The notes under the pieces are model-generated. The model saw nothing but the letters and a program-made list of their open reading frames with translations. It was not told the origin of the DNA and searched no databases. This document shows, piece after piece, positions 1-11,217 of a stretch of 64,000 nt of DNA. Source of the stretch: Pelagophyceae sp. CCMP2097 (Eukaryota; Sar; Pelagophyceae); contig MU657181.1 in the NCBI GenBank assembly GCA_026770575.1, forward strand, positions 369,779 through 433,778, read 5' to 3'. Positions within the stretch are counted from its first letter, which is position 1. Each line of letters opens with the position of its first letter. The position numbers and the translations under genes were made by a program.

Positions 1-311
1 CCCGGCGTATGGTCGAACGCCGTACGCACGTATCGCTAGCTCGCGCCGCACTGGCATTAAAAAAGGTAGGTATCGCCAAACCAAACTTTCAATCTTTCAG
101 TTCTTTCCGACATCAGTGGCAGCCTAACACCGATTTGGGCCTCGGGTTATTTCCGCCAATTGCGGCGAGACCGGTCTTAAACGACGCGGCTCGGCGCGAC
201 TTGGCGGCTGGCGCAAACCCTTTTTCCCGTAGCCCTCCTGGGGCGCGCATACGAGCCTCCCATAGTTCATCACTTTTCTTGCAATTACAACGCCATCTCG
301 CGCTGAGAATT

Positions 312-1041
312 NNNNNNNNNNNNNNNNNNNNNNNNNNNNNNNNNNNNNNNNNNNNNNNNNNNNNNNNNNNNNNNNNNNNNNNNNNNNNNNNNNNNNNNNN
401 NNNNNNNNNNNNNNNNNNNNNNNNNNNNNNNNNNNNNNNNNNNNNNNNNNNNNNNNNNNNNNNNNNNNNNNNNNNNNNNNNNNNNNNNNNNNNNNNNNNN
501 NNNNNNNNNNNNNNNNNNNNNNNNNNNNNNNNNNNNNNNNNNNNNNNNNNNNNNNNNNNNNNNNNNNNNNNNNNNNNNNNNNNNNNNNNNNNNNNNNNNN
601 NNNNNNNNNNNNNNNNNNNNNNNNNNNNNNNNNNNNNNNNNNNNNNNNNNNNNNNNNNNNNNNNNNNNNNNNNNNNNNNNNNNNNNNNNNNNNNNNNNNN
701 NNNNNNNNNNNNNNNNNNNNNNNNNNNNNNNNNNNNNNNNNNNNNNNNNNNNNNNNNNNNNNNNNNNNNNNNNNNNNNNNNNNNNNNNNNNNNNNNNNNN
801 NNNNNNNNNNNNNNNNNNNNNNNNNNNNNNNNNNNNNNNNNNNNNNNNNNNNNNNNNNNNNNNNNNNNNNNNNNNNNNNNNNNNNNNNNNNNNNNNNNNN
901 NNNNNNNNNNNNNNNNNNNNNNNNNNNNNNNNNNNNNNNNNNNNNNNNNNNNNNNNNNNNNNNNNNNNNNNNNNNNNNNNNNNNNNNNNNNNNNNNNNNN
1001 NNNNNNNNNNNNNNNNNNNNNNNNNNNNNNNNNNNNNNNNN
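312..1041. other. Assembly gap (run of N)
   Basis: All 730 positions are N. Reading frames that appear to cross it are artefacts. The flanks (1-311 and 1042-1414) show no convincing coding frame or recognisable motif. Confidence 0.99.
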
Positions 1042-1414
1042 GAGGCTCTAACACTACCGTCTTGGCCCTCGGTAGTGTCCATCGCCACCGCCGGGCCGCC
1101 AAAGTAGACGCTCACGGCCCGCGGCCTGTAGGTGGCCAATTCTGTCCCAACTTTAAGACCAACCTGCACGCCGCGAAGCAGGACGCACCGGCGCCGGTCC
1201 GCCGCGCTGCGCCGGACTCTATACCCGACTTCCCCCCAGCCCGGGGCTTCTTCGAAGGCGTTTGAACAATTTGAAAAAGTTTCAAAAAGTACGCCAATTT
1301 AAGGTTATGGGCTACCTGAAATCGGTGTTACACAGTGGCAGGGTGCTCGTCGTGCCGTGAGAATCTTGGCTCGCGTCGCGTCGCATTCTTGGCGCGCCCC
1401 CCGCGGGTGCTCGG

Positions 1415-2101
1415 ATGGACGCGTCCGCGGCGGACGCTGCGGTGGCGGCCGGCACCGCCGGCGCGCCGGCGGCCGCGGCAGCGCCGGTCGTAACGCCGTT
1501 TGTGAAAAAGGAGGACGAGGCGGGCGCGTCTGCGGGCGCCGCGGCGCCTTCCAAGGCGGCGAAGACGGACGGCGTCGACGCGGCGCGGGAGCGCCAGCTG
1601 CAGCGGTGCGCAGCCGCGTCGAAGGCACCTTCACCGGCGGCGGAGTTCGGCCGCCGGCAGCCTCTTTTGCGTAGGCTGGCGCCGCCGACGATGCTGCGCG
1701 CGGGCGCGCAGGCGCACGCCTCGATGATCTCGTCGGTGCGCGAGCAGCTGCAGGCGTCTGTGGTGTCGGACTCGTCGTGCGACCGCGGCGCTTCGTACGC
1801 CAGCGGCAAAGCGCCGCGAGAGGCACTCTCGGTGCTGGCGCTCGGCGACGGCGGGGGCGGCGACGGCGACTTGCTCGCCGGGCCCATCCTGCAGACGCCG
1901 CACATGGTTGGCGCGCCGGACACGCCGTTGACGCGCCTCCTCCCCGCGCTCGAGCAGTACGACGAGCCGCTCTACAGCCCCATGGACTTTTGCGGCGAGG
2001 CGCGGCCTATCGCGGTCGACGGCGAAACCAACTGGCCGAGGCCCGAGCCCGCGAGGAAGCGACCACGGCCGGCACATTTTACTTTTGATTCCGTGGCGTA
2101 G
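1415..2101 (+). CDS. Hypothetical protein, Ala-rich N-terminus, basic motif near the end
   Basis: Uninterrupted 228-codon frame starting at an ATG, with the GC-rich third-position bias seen in the confident genes nearby. The first 70 residues are Ala/Gly-rich low complexity. The middle carries a cluster of Arg and Leu residues. The C-terminus has a basic stretch KRPRP shortly before the stop, which could act as a nuclear localisation signal. No enzymatic motif, membrane segment or domain was recognised. An upstream exon lost in or near the gap cannot be excluded, so the start is only the first ATG of the open frame. Confidence 0.5.
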   Translation: MDASAADAAVAAGTAGAPAAAAAPVVTPFVKKEDEAGASAGAAAPSKAAKTDGVDAARERQLQRCAAASKAPSPAAEFGRRQPLLRRLAPPTMLRAGAQAHASMISSVREQLQASVVSDSSCDRGASYASGKAPREALSVLALGDGGGGDGDLLAGPILQTPHMVGAPDTPLTRLLPALEQYDEPLYSPMDFCGEARPIAVDGETNWPRPEPARKRPRPAHFTFDSVA

Positions 2102-2311
2102 AAATCCACCCTTGTTGTACATAAACCACCGCGAGATGCCGCCCTATTCGGGACGTCTTACCGGGCCAAAAGGGCCGCAGCTATAGCGCTAGCCGAGTTC
2201 TTCCCTTGTTAAAACACGCCCCGAACAAATCCCCCCTTCCGGCGATGTTTGTACTTCTTCGGGACTTCTGCTAGCTGAAGCGCGGCGACGTCGTCTCGGA
2301 CGTCAGGCACA

Positions 2312-5300
2312 ATGGGCGGCCACAAGGTCATGGTCATCGGCGGCGGCGGCCGCGAGCACGCCATCGTGGTGCGCCCAAACCAGGCGCCCCCGCCGCCCGC
2401 TCTCAGCGAGAGACGCCGCTTGACGAGCGTTGCAGGTGGCGCTCGCGGCGTCGCCGCGCGTCGAGCGCATCTGGGCGGCCCCGGGCAACGGCGGTGCGGC
2501 CCCTATATGAACTCTGCTCGAGACGCCGTATAGAGGGACCGACGGCCGAGGGTCCGATCGGACGAGGGTTCGATACGAGGACGCAGGCACGGCGCTCATG
2601 GGGGGCAAGGTCTCGAACGTCGACGTCGACGAGGCCGACATCGCGGCGTGGGCCAAGGCGCACGGCGTCGCACTGGTTTCCCCCGGCGTCGAAGGCGCGA
2701 GGACAGAGACCTCGACGACGAAAGACGGACCCGAGCGGCGGGCTCCCGAGCGTGGCCTCGAGCGGCCTCGAGATATCGCGCGTGGCGACGCGGTCACGTG
2801 CTATTGCAGGTGATCATCGGCCCCGAGCAGCCGCTGGTGAACGGCGTGGCCGACGCCGTCGTTGCGGCGGGCATCCCCTGCTTCGGCCCGACCAAGGCCG
2901 CGGCGATCATCGAGGCGTCCAAGGCGTGGTCCAAGGACTTTATGGTGCGCCAGGGCCTCCGCACGGCGCGCTTCGCCAAGTTCGCCCGCGGTGCGTCCCT
3001 CGGGCAGCTCCTTTGAAGCGCGTCTCGGACGCTCGTCGCTTTGAAGCGTGTCTCGGACGCTCGTTTCAGGCGACGTCGAGCTGGCGGTGGCGTGGGCGGC
3101 GGCGGCGCCGTTTGACATTGTGGCCAAGGCTTCTGGCCTCGCGGCGGGCAAGGGCGTGCTCATCCCCGAGGCCGGCGACGCCGCGGCGGCCGAGGCGGCG
3201 GTGCGCGAGCTCTGCGGCATGACGGACGATTCGGCGACGGACGAGATCGTCCTCGAGGAGCGCCTGGACGGGCCTGAGGTTTCGCTGCTGGCGTGGTGCG
3301 ACGGCGCGCGCTCCGCGTGCATGCCGCCCGCCCAGGACCACAAGCGCGCGCACGACGGCGACCGCGGCCTCAACACGGGCGGCATGGGCGCCTACGCCCC
3401 GACGCCCGTCATTAACGCCTCGGAGCTGCGCACGGCCGAGGCGATGATGCAGGTGGCCGTCACGGGCCTCGCGGCCGAGGGCCGGCCATTTGTCGGCGTG
3501 CTCTACGGCGGCTTCATGCTGACGCGCGAGGGCCCCGTGCTCCTCGAGTTCAACGCGCGCTTCGGCGACCCGGAGACGCAGGTCCTCCTGCCGCTGCTCA
3601 AGTCGGACGCGTACGACGTGATGCTGGCCTGTGCGACGGGCGACCTCCGCCGCGCGAGCATCGAGTACCGCGACGCCTGCGCCGCCACCGTAGTCATCGC
3701 AAGCAAGGGGTACCCCAAGGCTTACGCCAAGGGCCTCGAGATTAGCGGCGTCGAGTCGGCCAACACCGTGGCCACTGCTTACCACGCCGGGACGAAGATC
3801 GACAAGGGCAAGCTCGTCACGTCCGGCGGCCGCGTCCTCGCCGTCTCCGCCGTCGCCCACGACCTCAAGGCCGCCCTCTCCGCCGCCTACGCCGGCGCCG
3901 TGCGTCTCATAGCAGATCTGTCGACAATTTTTGGATCCGACGCCGCTTCTCGTTAGGGCCGCATCGCTTTCAAGGGCGCGTTCTACCGCGGCGACGTGGC
4001 ACACCGCTGCGTGCACGCACCCGTGCGCGTGGGCGTGCTCGGGTCGACGCGCGGCACTTCCCTCCAGGCCGTGCTCGACGCGGCAAAGGCGGGTTCGCTC
4101 CGCGCCGACGTCAAGTGCGTCTTCTCCGACAAGGCCGACGCGCCCATCCTCGCGCGCGCCACCGGCGCCGGCGTCGCCGCAAAGGCGTTGGTCAAGGACA
4201 AAAGCGAGTCCCGCGACGACTACGACGCCAAGCTCACCGCCGCCCTCGAAGAGGCGCGTCGTGGGCCGCTGAGAGCGATTCCGTGACGACGTTCAAAACG
4301 TTAGGAGGGCGTCGAGCTCGTGCTACTCGTTGGCTGGATGCGCATCCTCTCGCCGGCGTTCGTCGCGCACTGGAAGGGCCGCTGCTTCAACGTCCACCCG
4401 AGCCTCCTCCCCGAGTTTGGCGGCGGTAAGTCTTTTGGTGCCCATCAATCCTCGGATTGCTGTCTGAATGCTCCTATAGGCATGGACCTCGACGTCCACG
4501 CTGCCGTCCTCGCGGCGGGCAAGACCGAGTCGGGCTGCACGGTGCACGAGGTGACGGACGACGTCGACAGCGGCGTCGTGGTGGTGCAAAAAGCGTGCGC
4601 CGTCCTCGCCGGCGACGACGCCGACGCGCTCAAGCAGCGCGTCCAGCTCCTCGAGGGCGCGGCGCTCGTCGAGGCCGTATCGCGCTTCGGCGCCGGCGAC
4701 GCCGGCCTGCGCTTCGCGCCGCCGGCGCACTGCCGCAGGCCCGCCCAGGTCGCGACGGCCGAGTCGACGCTGCTGACGTACCAGATGGCTGGGGTGGACA
4801 TTGACAAGGGCAACGCGCTCGTGGAGCGCATCAAGCCCCTCGCCGCGGCGACCAAGGTGCCCGGGTCGGGCGGCATCGGCGGCTTTGGCGCCATGTTCGA
4901 CTTGGCAGCGGCGGGCTTCGCCGGCGACGACGTCGTCTTGGTCTCGGGCGCGGACGGCGTGGGTACCAAGCTGAAGATGGCCGCCGACGGAACAGAGTTC
5001 ACGGGCGCCTCGTTCGACGGCGCCATCGGCATCGATCTCGTGGCCATGTGCGTCAACGACGTGGTCACGGCCGGGGCGCAGCCCTTGTTCTTTTTGGACT
5101 ACTACGCTTCCGCGTCGCTGGACGTCGACCGCTGCGCGGCCCTCGTCGCGGGAGTCGCAAACGGCTGCAAGGCCTCGGGCTGCTGCCTCGCCGGCGGCGA
5201 GACGGCGGAGATGCCGGGCCTGTACGCGCCAGGGGACTACGACGTGGCCGGGTTTTGCGTGGGGGCCGTCCGCCGCGGCGACATTTTGCCGCGCAATGAG

Positions 5301-5873
5301 GACATGTCCCCCGGCGACGTCCTCATCGCGCTCCCGAGCGACGGCGTCCACGCCAACGGCTTCTCGCTCGTCCGCCGCGCCGTGGCCCGCCTGGGCACTT
5401 CGGAGGTGCTCAACGCCTCGACGGCGGAAACGTTCGGCGCCGCCTTTGGTGCCGCCGACGTCACCATGGCCCAGGCGCTGCTGGCGCCGACGCGCTTGTA
5501 CGTCAAGGCCGTGCTGAGCGTGATGAAGCTGGCCTCGCGGCCGCTGCTCGGCGCGGCGCATATCACGGGCGGCGGCCTCTCCGAGAACCTGCCGCGCGTG
5601 CTGCCAAAGCACTTGGCGGCGACGATGCGGCCCTTCAAGCTGCCGCCGCTCTTCCAGTGGCTCCGCCAGAGCTGCGGCGACCTGCCCGACTCGGAGGTGC
5701 TGCGCACGTTTAACTGTGGTATCGGTATGATCCTCGTCGTCAAGCCCCACCACGCCGAAGCCGTTTTGCAGCACTGCCGCGACGTCGGCGAGACGGGCGC
5801 CTTTGTCTGCGGCGGCCTCATCGACCGCGGCGACCACCACGACGGCTTTGTCATCGAGGGGCCGCTCCTCTAG
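2312..5873 (+). CDS. GART: Trifunctional purine biosynthesis protein GARS-GART-AIRS
   Basis: Catalyses three steps of de novo IMP synthesis: glycinamide ribonucleotide synthetase (PurD), GAR formyltransferase (PurN) and AIR synthetase (PurM). Exons fit at about 2312-2368, 2436-2493, 2587-2675, 2810-2990, 3070-3899, 3957-4253, 4305-4425 and 4480-5873, all in phase. GARS shows the nucleotide-binding start [16 protein letters not shown] and [15 protein letters not shown] shows [13 protein letters not shown], the catalytic Asn and His in NVHPSLLP, and DDVDSG. AIRS shows SGADGVGTK and [17 protein letters not shown]. The intron at 4254 needs a GC donor (GAG|GCGCGTC); no GT donor in the right phase was found. 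The order is GARS-GART-AIRS, whereas animals have GARS-AIRS-GART. No organelle leader is evident, so the protein is probably cytosolic. Confidence 0.95.
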
Positions 5874-6187
5874 ACGCGACGAGGCGACGGAGCGACCTAC
5901 GGCAACAAGGAGCGACAAACACGCTGGACCGCCAAGCAGACTCGTCGCCGCGCGGCTTTCCCCGCTAGACAAACGTCGCCTCGCCCCAGGGCCAGCAACT
6001 AATCGACGCTTCTCCCGAATAGCTCTCGGTTGGGCTTGCCAGTTGGAATGTGCGAGCGGGCCTTGGAAAGGCGTCAAAGGACTCTAGGTTAGGTAAATCT
6101 ACCCGGGCCGCGCCGCCTGTCTCTTTTTCAAGGGAGGCGCGCCGCTTTTCAATGCGCCCGCGGTCGCGGGCGCCGCCGTTTGCGGTT

Positions 6188-7204
6188 CTACTTGGCCGCC
6201 TTGGCCGCGGCGGCCTCCTCCGCGAGCACCTTCTTGCACGCGGACCAGCACGCGCCGTCGAAGAGGTCGCAGTCCTTGCACAACCACCTGCGCGGCCGCG
6301 TTCTTGGCGCCGCCTTTGGGCCGCGCGGGTGGGGACTCACGGGTACACGTTGGTGCGCTTGCGCATGTGTGCGTACACCGGCTCGCCCTCGTGCTCCTCG
6401 TGCGGGTGCATCATGTGGCCGTACTCCACGGTGGCCATGTAAATCGTCGCCAGGACTAGAGGCAATCGTTGGGCTGCCGCCGAGCAGCGGCCGAATCGAG
6501 ACGAGAAAAAGACTCACGGCTGAACGACATGGCGCCGATCGAGTACCTTAGTGGACGGGTCGAAAAAAGGGACGCGACGCGCGCCGCCGAGGCGCTAAGG
6601 CTCCTCGTCGACTCCACGGACCCTTTGAGCGTCCTTCCGTGAAGGGTCCTTTTCCGCAAGTCCAGGGGCCGTCGACGACCCCGGACCCCGTCGAGCTTTC
6701 CGTTTCGGGATCGAAGACGGTATCCCAGGACCGTATAGGGTTTCCTCGATAAAGCCGTTTTCACATTCCGCGCCGGCTTTGCACTTCTTCCAGGTGATCA
6801 TGTCGACAGCGGCCTCGCCCATGTCGTGGCCGCCGGACATGCGGCGCTGCGCGGGGCGCGCGAGCAGCGTGGCGCGCGCGCGCGCCGCCGCCGCGATGGA
6901 AGAGGCGAAGCGGACCTGCAAAGCGACCGCGTCAGACGCGTCGACGCCACCGACCCATGCACGTCGGGGAAGCGAGGCAGGGGCCGATCTCCGCGCCAGT
7001 GCCGAGTGCCGGATTTTTGCAGACCGCCGACCCCTCGCTCCGAGGCTTCGAGCGGAAGAACAGTGCGAGTTGCCAAAAATGCGGCCATCGTGGTGGAGCG
7101 GCGGTCGGCGACGGGACTTTTTCGCGGGGGCGTCCAGCCGGGCCCCTCGACCGCGGGACGGGCCCCTCCACGCCCACCCTCGCCGACGCTGCCCGCACCG
7201 ACAT
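6188..7204 (-). CDS. COX6A: Cytochrome c oxidase subunit 6A, mitochondrial
   Basis: Small nuclear-encoded subunit of respiratory complex IV. Five exons in phase (minus strand: 7204-7178, 6915-6785, 6546-6518, 6455-6341, 6287-6188) give about 133 residues. The N-terminus MSVRAASARVRFASS is a typical mitochondrial presequence. It is followed by one membrane span around SFSLLATIYMATVEYG and the family signature YAHMRKRTNVYPW, which matches the H-x-R-x-R-x-x-x-(F/Y)-P-W region of COX6A. The C-terminus is Lys/Ala-rich and carries three cysteines (CKDCDLFDGAC) not typical of animal COX6A. Its 3' end faces the end of the purine gene, 314 bp away. Confidence 0.9.
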
Positions 7205-7469
7205 GGCCTGTAGCTCACTGCACAACAACTCGGAGAGAGACAGAGAACCGGCCTCTTTGGCGACAACATGATTCTCAGAACCGGACCAGGGCCCCCGGTC
7301 GACGCCCCTTATAGAGTCCTCTCATGCGCAGGATCCACCCGGTCTGCCACAAGGCGAGAACCACCACCCGGACGAGTTCACCCTCGCATCGATGGAGTCA
7401 AAATCGAAAATTAGTGCCGGCTTTCGCGCGCCTGTTTCCGATGCGCGCGCGCGGCCCGCCGCCAGCAAC

Positions 7470-8849
7470 TTAATGCTGGAGGTCGAGCGACGCGTGTACG
7501 TCTTGGAGGATGGCGTGCGCCGCGAGCGTGTCGTCGTGCGTCCACTCGTCGACTGAGATCTGGCCCGCGCGGAACGTGCGCGCGACGGCCAGCGCCTCGT
7601 ACTGGAGCGAGATGGACCCAGGGTAGTTCCATTTATGCAAGCCATCGTCCATGGGCGGCGCGAAAACGTGCCGCTCCTGCACCGTCTCGGTGCGCGAGAC
7701 CTACGCGCACGAGCGTCCCGCGAGGCGAGGCCAAAGGGCGCGGAGCCTCGTATCGGGCGGGCCGCGGCGCGTCAATGGCGACGCACGCGGCGGTTGACGA
7801 TGATGGACGTTGGCGCGTGGTGCATGGCGTCGAAGTAGAGCGAGCCGTGCGTGCCGATGAAGCGCGCCGTCTCCGTCGTGTCACAGAGGCCCGTGTAGAG
7901 GAGCGAGGCGACGCCGCCGGCGTTCTCCTCCGTGGTTGTTTCGGCGTCGGCCTTGCGCCGGAAGTGGATGCTCGCGGAGACGGTGAGGTCTACGCCGTCG
8001 CCTAGGCCCTTCACGGCGACCGCGTGCGTCGACGTCGCCTGGAAGAGGTCCACCGGGTAGGCGAGGAGCGTCTTCTCCATCATGTAGATGCCGATGTCGC
8101 GCGACATGCCGCCGGTGGACGACGAGCCGCGGATGCCGTCGGGGCAGCCGTTCTTGATGCAGTAGCCGAACTCGGCCTGCACGCCGATGATGTCGCCGAG
8201 GATGCGCTCCTCGTGCAGGAGACGCCGCGCCTCGACCGTCGCCGGGAAGCACCGCGTCCACATGCCCTCCATGAGCAGCGTGCCGTGCTGCTTCGATGCC
8301 TTAAAACACGCTTCCACCTCTCCGAAATTCGTGCCGAGCGGCTTCTCGCAGAGCGTCGCCCGGCCAAAGGCCATGTTCTCGAGCACCATCTCACAATGCA
8401 TGTGCGCCGGCGTCGCGACGTAGATCGCGTCGACCTCGAGCGTCGCGTCCGCGGCCATCTCCGAGTACGACGCGTACGTCCGCACCTATGCGGCTAAAGG
8501 TGCAGTCGCCGCAGAGGCTCGCAAAAGGCGCCAGCCGGACCGGCAAAAATCCGCAGAAGACCCCCTAATCTGCACGCGGCGCACCTGCGCGCCCGGGCAG
8601 CACTGCTGCGCAAAGTCGGCGGCTCTCTCGTGCGTCCGCGACGCTACCGCGACGATCTCGTGGCCGGGCCTAATGAGACTCGGCGGTGGGAGCCCGCTCT
8701 CGGCCGAGGCGGCGGGGCCCCGCTCTGAAAAACGTCCACGCAAGAGGCGCGACAAATGGTTCGCACAGCTGCCTAATGGCGTGCGCGAAGTCCTGGGCGA
8801 CGTGGCCCGTCGCGGCGATGCCCCACTTGAACGTTTTGAGTTCCGACAT
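7470..8849 (-). CDS. Gfo/Idh/MocA oxidoreductase, dimeric dihydrodiol dehydrogenase-like
   Basis: NAD(P)-dependent oxidoreductase of the Gfo/Idh/MocA family, closest in pattern to trans-1,2-dihydrobenzene-1,2-diol / D-xylose 1-dehydrogenases. Four exons (8849-8767, 8669-8585, 8485-7787, 7700-7470) give about 365 residues. The Rossmann start is KWGIAATGHVAQDF. The family signature CEKPLG and the preceding VDAIYVATPAHMH are clear. The C-terminal half contains the dimerisation/substrate sheet region ending in HASLDLQH. The true substrate cannot be told from sequence; sugars or diols are typical for the family. The DGIRGSSSTGGMSRDIGIY loop region is as expected in this group. Confidence 0.85.
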
Positions 8850-9591
8850 GTCTGTCCGTGTGTAGAGGAGAGGTGCGTCAAATCTCCCACCAGCACAAAG
8901 CCCAAAGAGAACCTGATGCTGAAACACACAAGTTGAAACACACACACACGTCAGCGGAAAATGCTTGGCGATGCCCTGTTTTCTGAAATTATGACGCGTT
9001 TGTCCAAAAGAACCTTCCTATTTGAAGTCGCTTGACGTCGCAACGCCGTAAAAACGTCATATTTCACAACATAACCCGAACAGAGAACCTAAATCTCTCG
9101 AAACTTTGGCTTCCACGAGATGCTTTCCGTGTCGCTCTGTGTGGTGGGACCGCCCGACGATACGCCGCCGCGCGTGACCTGGGCCTGGGCGCATAGCAAC
9201 GCTCGGCCGCTGCAATGACGCCGGGCGCGGAAGAGGCAATAGGGCTCCCGCCCGGTCGCGTTATCTTTGTCGACGCGGCGCGTCCCGCCGGCGCAGCTCT
9301 AGGCTCCCGTACCGTCTTCAAAGCTGACCGAGAGGCCCCGATCGACGCATGGACGGAACACGGTTTACGCCGCGTCCGGTTCGTTGATAAAAGATGGTGT
9401 TACGAGATCACTCGGTTTAAAACTCGGCCACCAATCGGCCACCACCGCAAAGCGGCGTTTCCGCTCGGTCTGGCGGCGTCGCGTCGGTGCGCCACGAGCG
9501 GCGACGTTTTTCGTCGAGCGCGGGCAGCTGGGCCTCGCGCCGAAGTCGAAGCTCGGCGAGCGAGCGCACCGCGCGGGTGCGCCGGGGGTCC
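8850..9591. other. Intergenic stretch without a supported gene
   Basis: No frame here has a recognisable motif. It is less GC-rich near 8860-9130 and must hold the promoter of the oxidoreductase gene that starts at 8849 on the minus strand, plus the 3' end region of the aldo/keto reductase. Confidence 0.5.
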
Positions 9592-11065
9592 TCACTTCTT
9601 GGACTTCTTCGGCGGCGGCGGCAGCGCCGCCGTGTCCTCCTCGATCTTGACGGCGCCGACGCCAGAGTGGTAGTGGCTCGAGAGCGTCGCGTTGTCGACC
9701 TCCTCCAGCTGCTCCGCAGTGAGAGGCGGCAGCTCAAAGGCGGCGATGTTCTCCACGAGCTGCGCCATGGACCTAGGCGACGGGACATCGGCGTTGGCTC
9801 TGGGATCACCCGCGCGACGGCAACATCGTTCTCCCGTTGGAGCCTCTGCTGCACGGCATTGCAGGTCTGGGGTTTCCGATCCGACGCGGCCGACGGACGT
9901 GGCTCCGATGATGACTGCGCCCATGTACTCGCGGTCGCGCGCCCAGACGTACGCCAACTGCGACGCAGTCATGCCGTACTTCTTCGCCAGCGCCGCCAGC
10001 GCCGCCGCCGCGTCCAGCGATGCCGCCGAGATGTAGCGCGCCCTGCGAGGACGCCGGGTCAAGGGCGTTTGGGCGTCGCGCGCCGACTCACTGGAAGTCT
10101 GGGAACTTGAGGTGGCGGCAGCCGGGCGGCGCGACGGCGGTGCCCTCTGCGGTGCGTCGGATCTTGCCCGAGAGCGCGCCGCCGGCGAGGCAGCCGTAGG
10201 CCATGAGGCCGACTCCCGTCTCTGTGCGCGAGAAGAGCGGCGCGCACGCCTCCGCCGTGCCGTCCTCCTCAAACTTGCGGTGCAAGAGGGAAAAGTCGTT
10301 TTGGATCGTCGCCGGCGGCGGCACACCGAGGCGGCGCGCGGCTTCGAGGAAGGTCGCCACGCCGACGCCGTTCTCGTTGGACAGGCCCCAAGCCTTGATT
10401 TTCTTCGACACCAGCAGCTCGCCGACGGCGGAAACCTGCTCGTCGATCGCGACGCAGTCGCGCTCATTCTCGCGCTCGTAGGCGCGCGCGCCGAAGACGT
10501 TTGTGTAGCGGTCCGGCCAGTGGATCTGGTAGAGGTCGAGGTAGTCGGTCTGCAGCCTCTTCAGCGACGCGTCGCACGCTCGCAGGATCTGCGCGCGCGT
10601 CAGCGACGACGGCTCCTCGGGCACCTCGGCGCCCTCCAAGGCGACGGCGCGCATGGCCGGGATGTGCGGCCGGCCGGGCCCCGCGACCTTGCTCGCGAGC
10701 ACGATCTTGCCGCGCCGAGTGGCGTCGGCGGCGAGCCACGTCCCAATGTACTTTTCGCAGTCGCCGTAAGTCTCTTTCAAAGCCGGGACAGGGTAAAGCT
10801 CGGCGGTGTCGATGAAGTTGACGCCGTGGGCCAGGGCGTAGTCCAGCTGCTCGTGCGCCTCCGCCTCGGTGTTCTGCTCACCCCACGTCATCGTGCCGAG
10901 GCAAATCTCGCTCACCTCCAGCACACCGACGAAGCGCATCTTCATCGCAACGGTGCGGTGGTGCAGCTGCGTTGCAACGTTGGCAACAGGAAAGGCGGTG
11001 GTCGCCGACTCGCTGAAGAAGCGCGCGGATATCGTCAGAAAAGACTCGGAGGGCCGGGCGCTCAA
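9592..11065 (-). CDS. Aldo/keto reductase, Tas-like
   Basis: NADPH-dependent aldo/keto reductase most like the bacterial Tas subfamily. Three exons (11065-10092, 10042-9899, 9772-9592) in phase. The barrel start is EICLGTMTWGEQN. The catalytic tetrad is visible as Asp and Tyr in DTAELYPVP, Lys in LASKVAGP and His in YQIHWPDR. The C-terminal cofactor region VIIGATSM and a basic end PPPPKKSKK follow. The first ATG gives 432 residues with a 40-residue leader rich in Ser, Arg and Phe that could target mitochondria or plastid. A second ATG at 10945 (MKMRFVG) would give 392 residues, the usual family length. The substrate is unknown. Confidence 0.88.
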
Positions 11066-11217
11066 GGGGACGGCCTACTCTCTGAAGTGCACTCGGGATC
11101 CCGATCGGAGTTGCTCTGGAGTGACCGCCTATAGGACTATTGCCGCGGTGCCCGGGAGTGTGGTCCCGTTCTGCAATGGCAGCCCGGGTCTTCGAGGAAC
11201 GCGAGCCACGCTCGCGG

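Noticed and set aside
9..1265. Long open frames across the first 1.3 kb on both strands
   Set aside because: Most of their length is the N run; the remaining flanks have no motif or coding composition.
4323..6077. 584-codon minus-strand frame opposite the purine gene
   Set aside because: It is the antisense shadow of the AIRS/GART exons; composition is Arg/Gly-rich and no domain is present.
9215..9673. 152-codon plus-strand frame
   Set aside because: No motif; overlaps the last exon of the aldo/keto reductase on the other strand.
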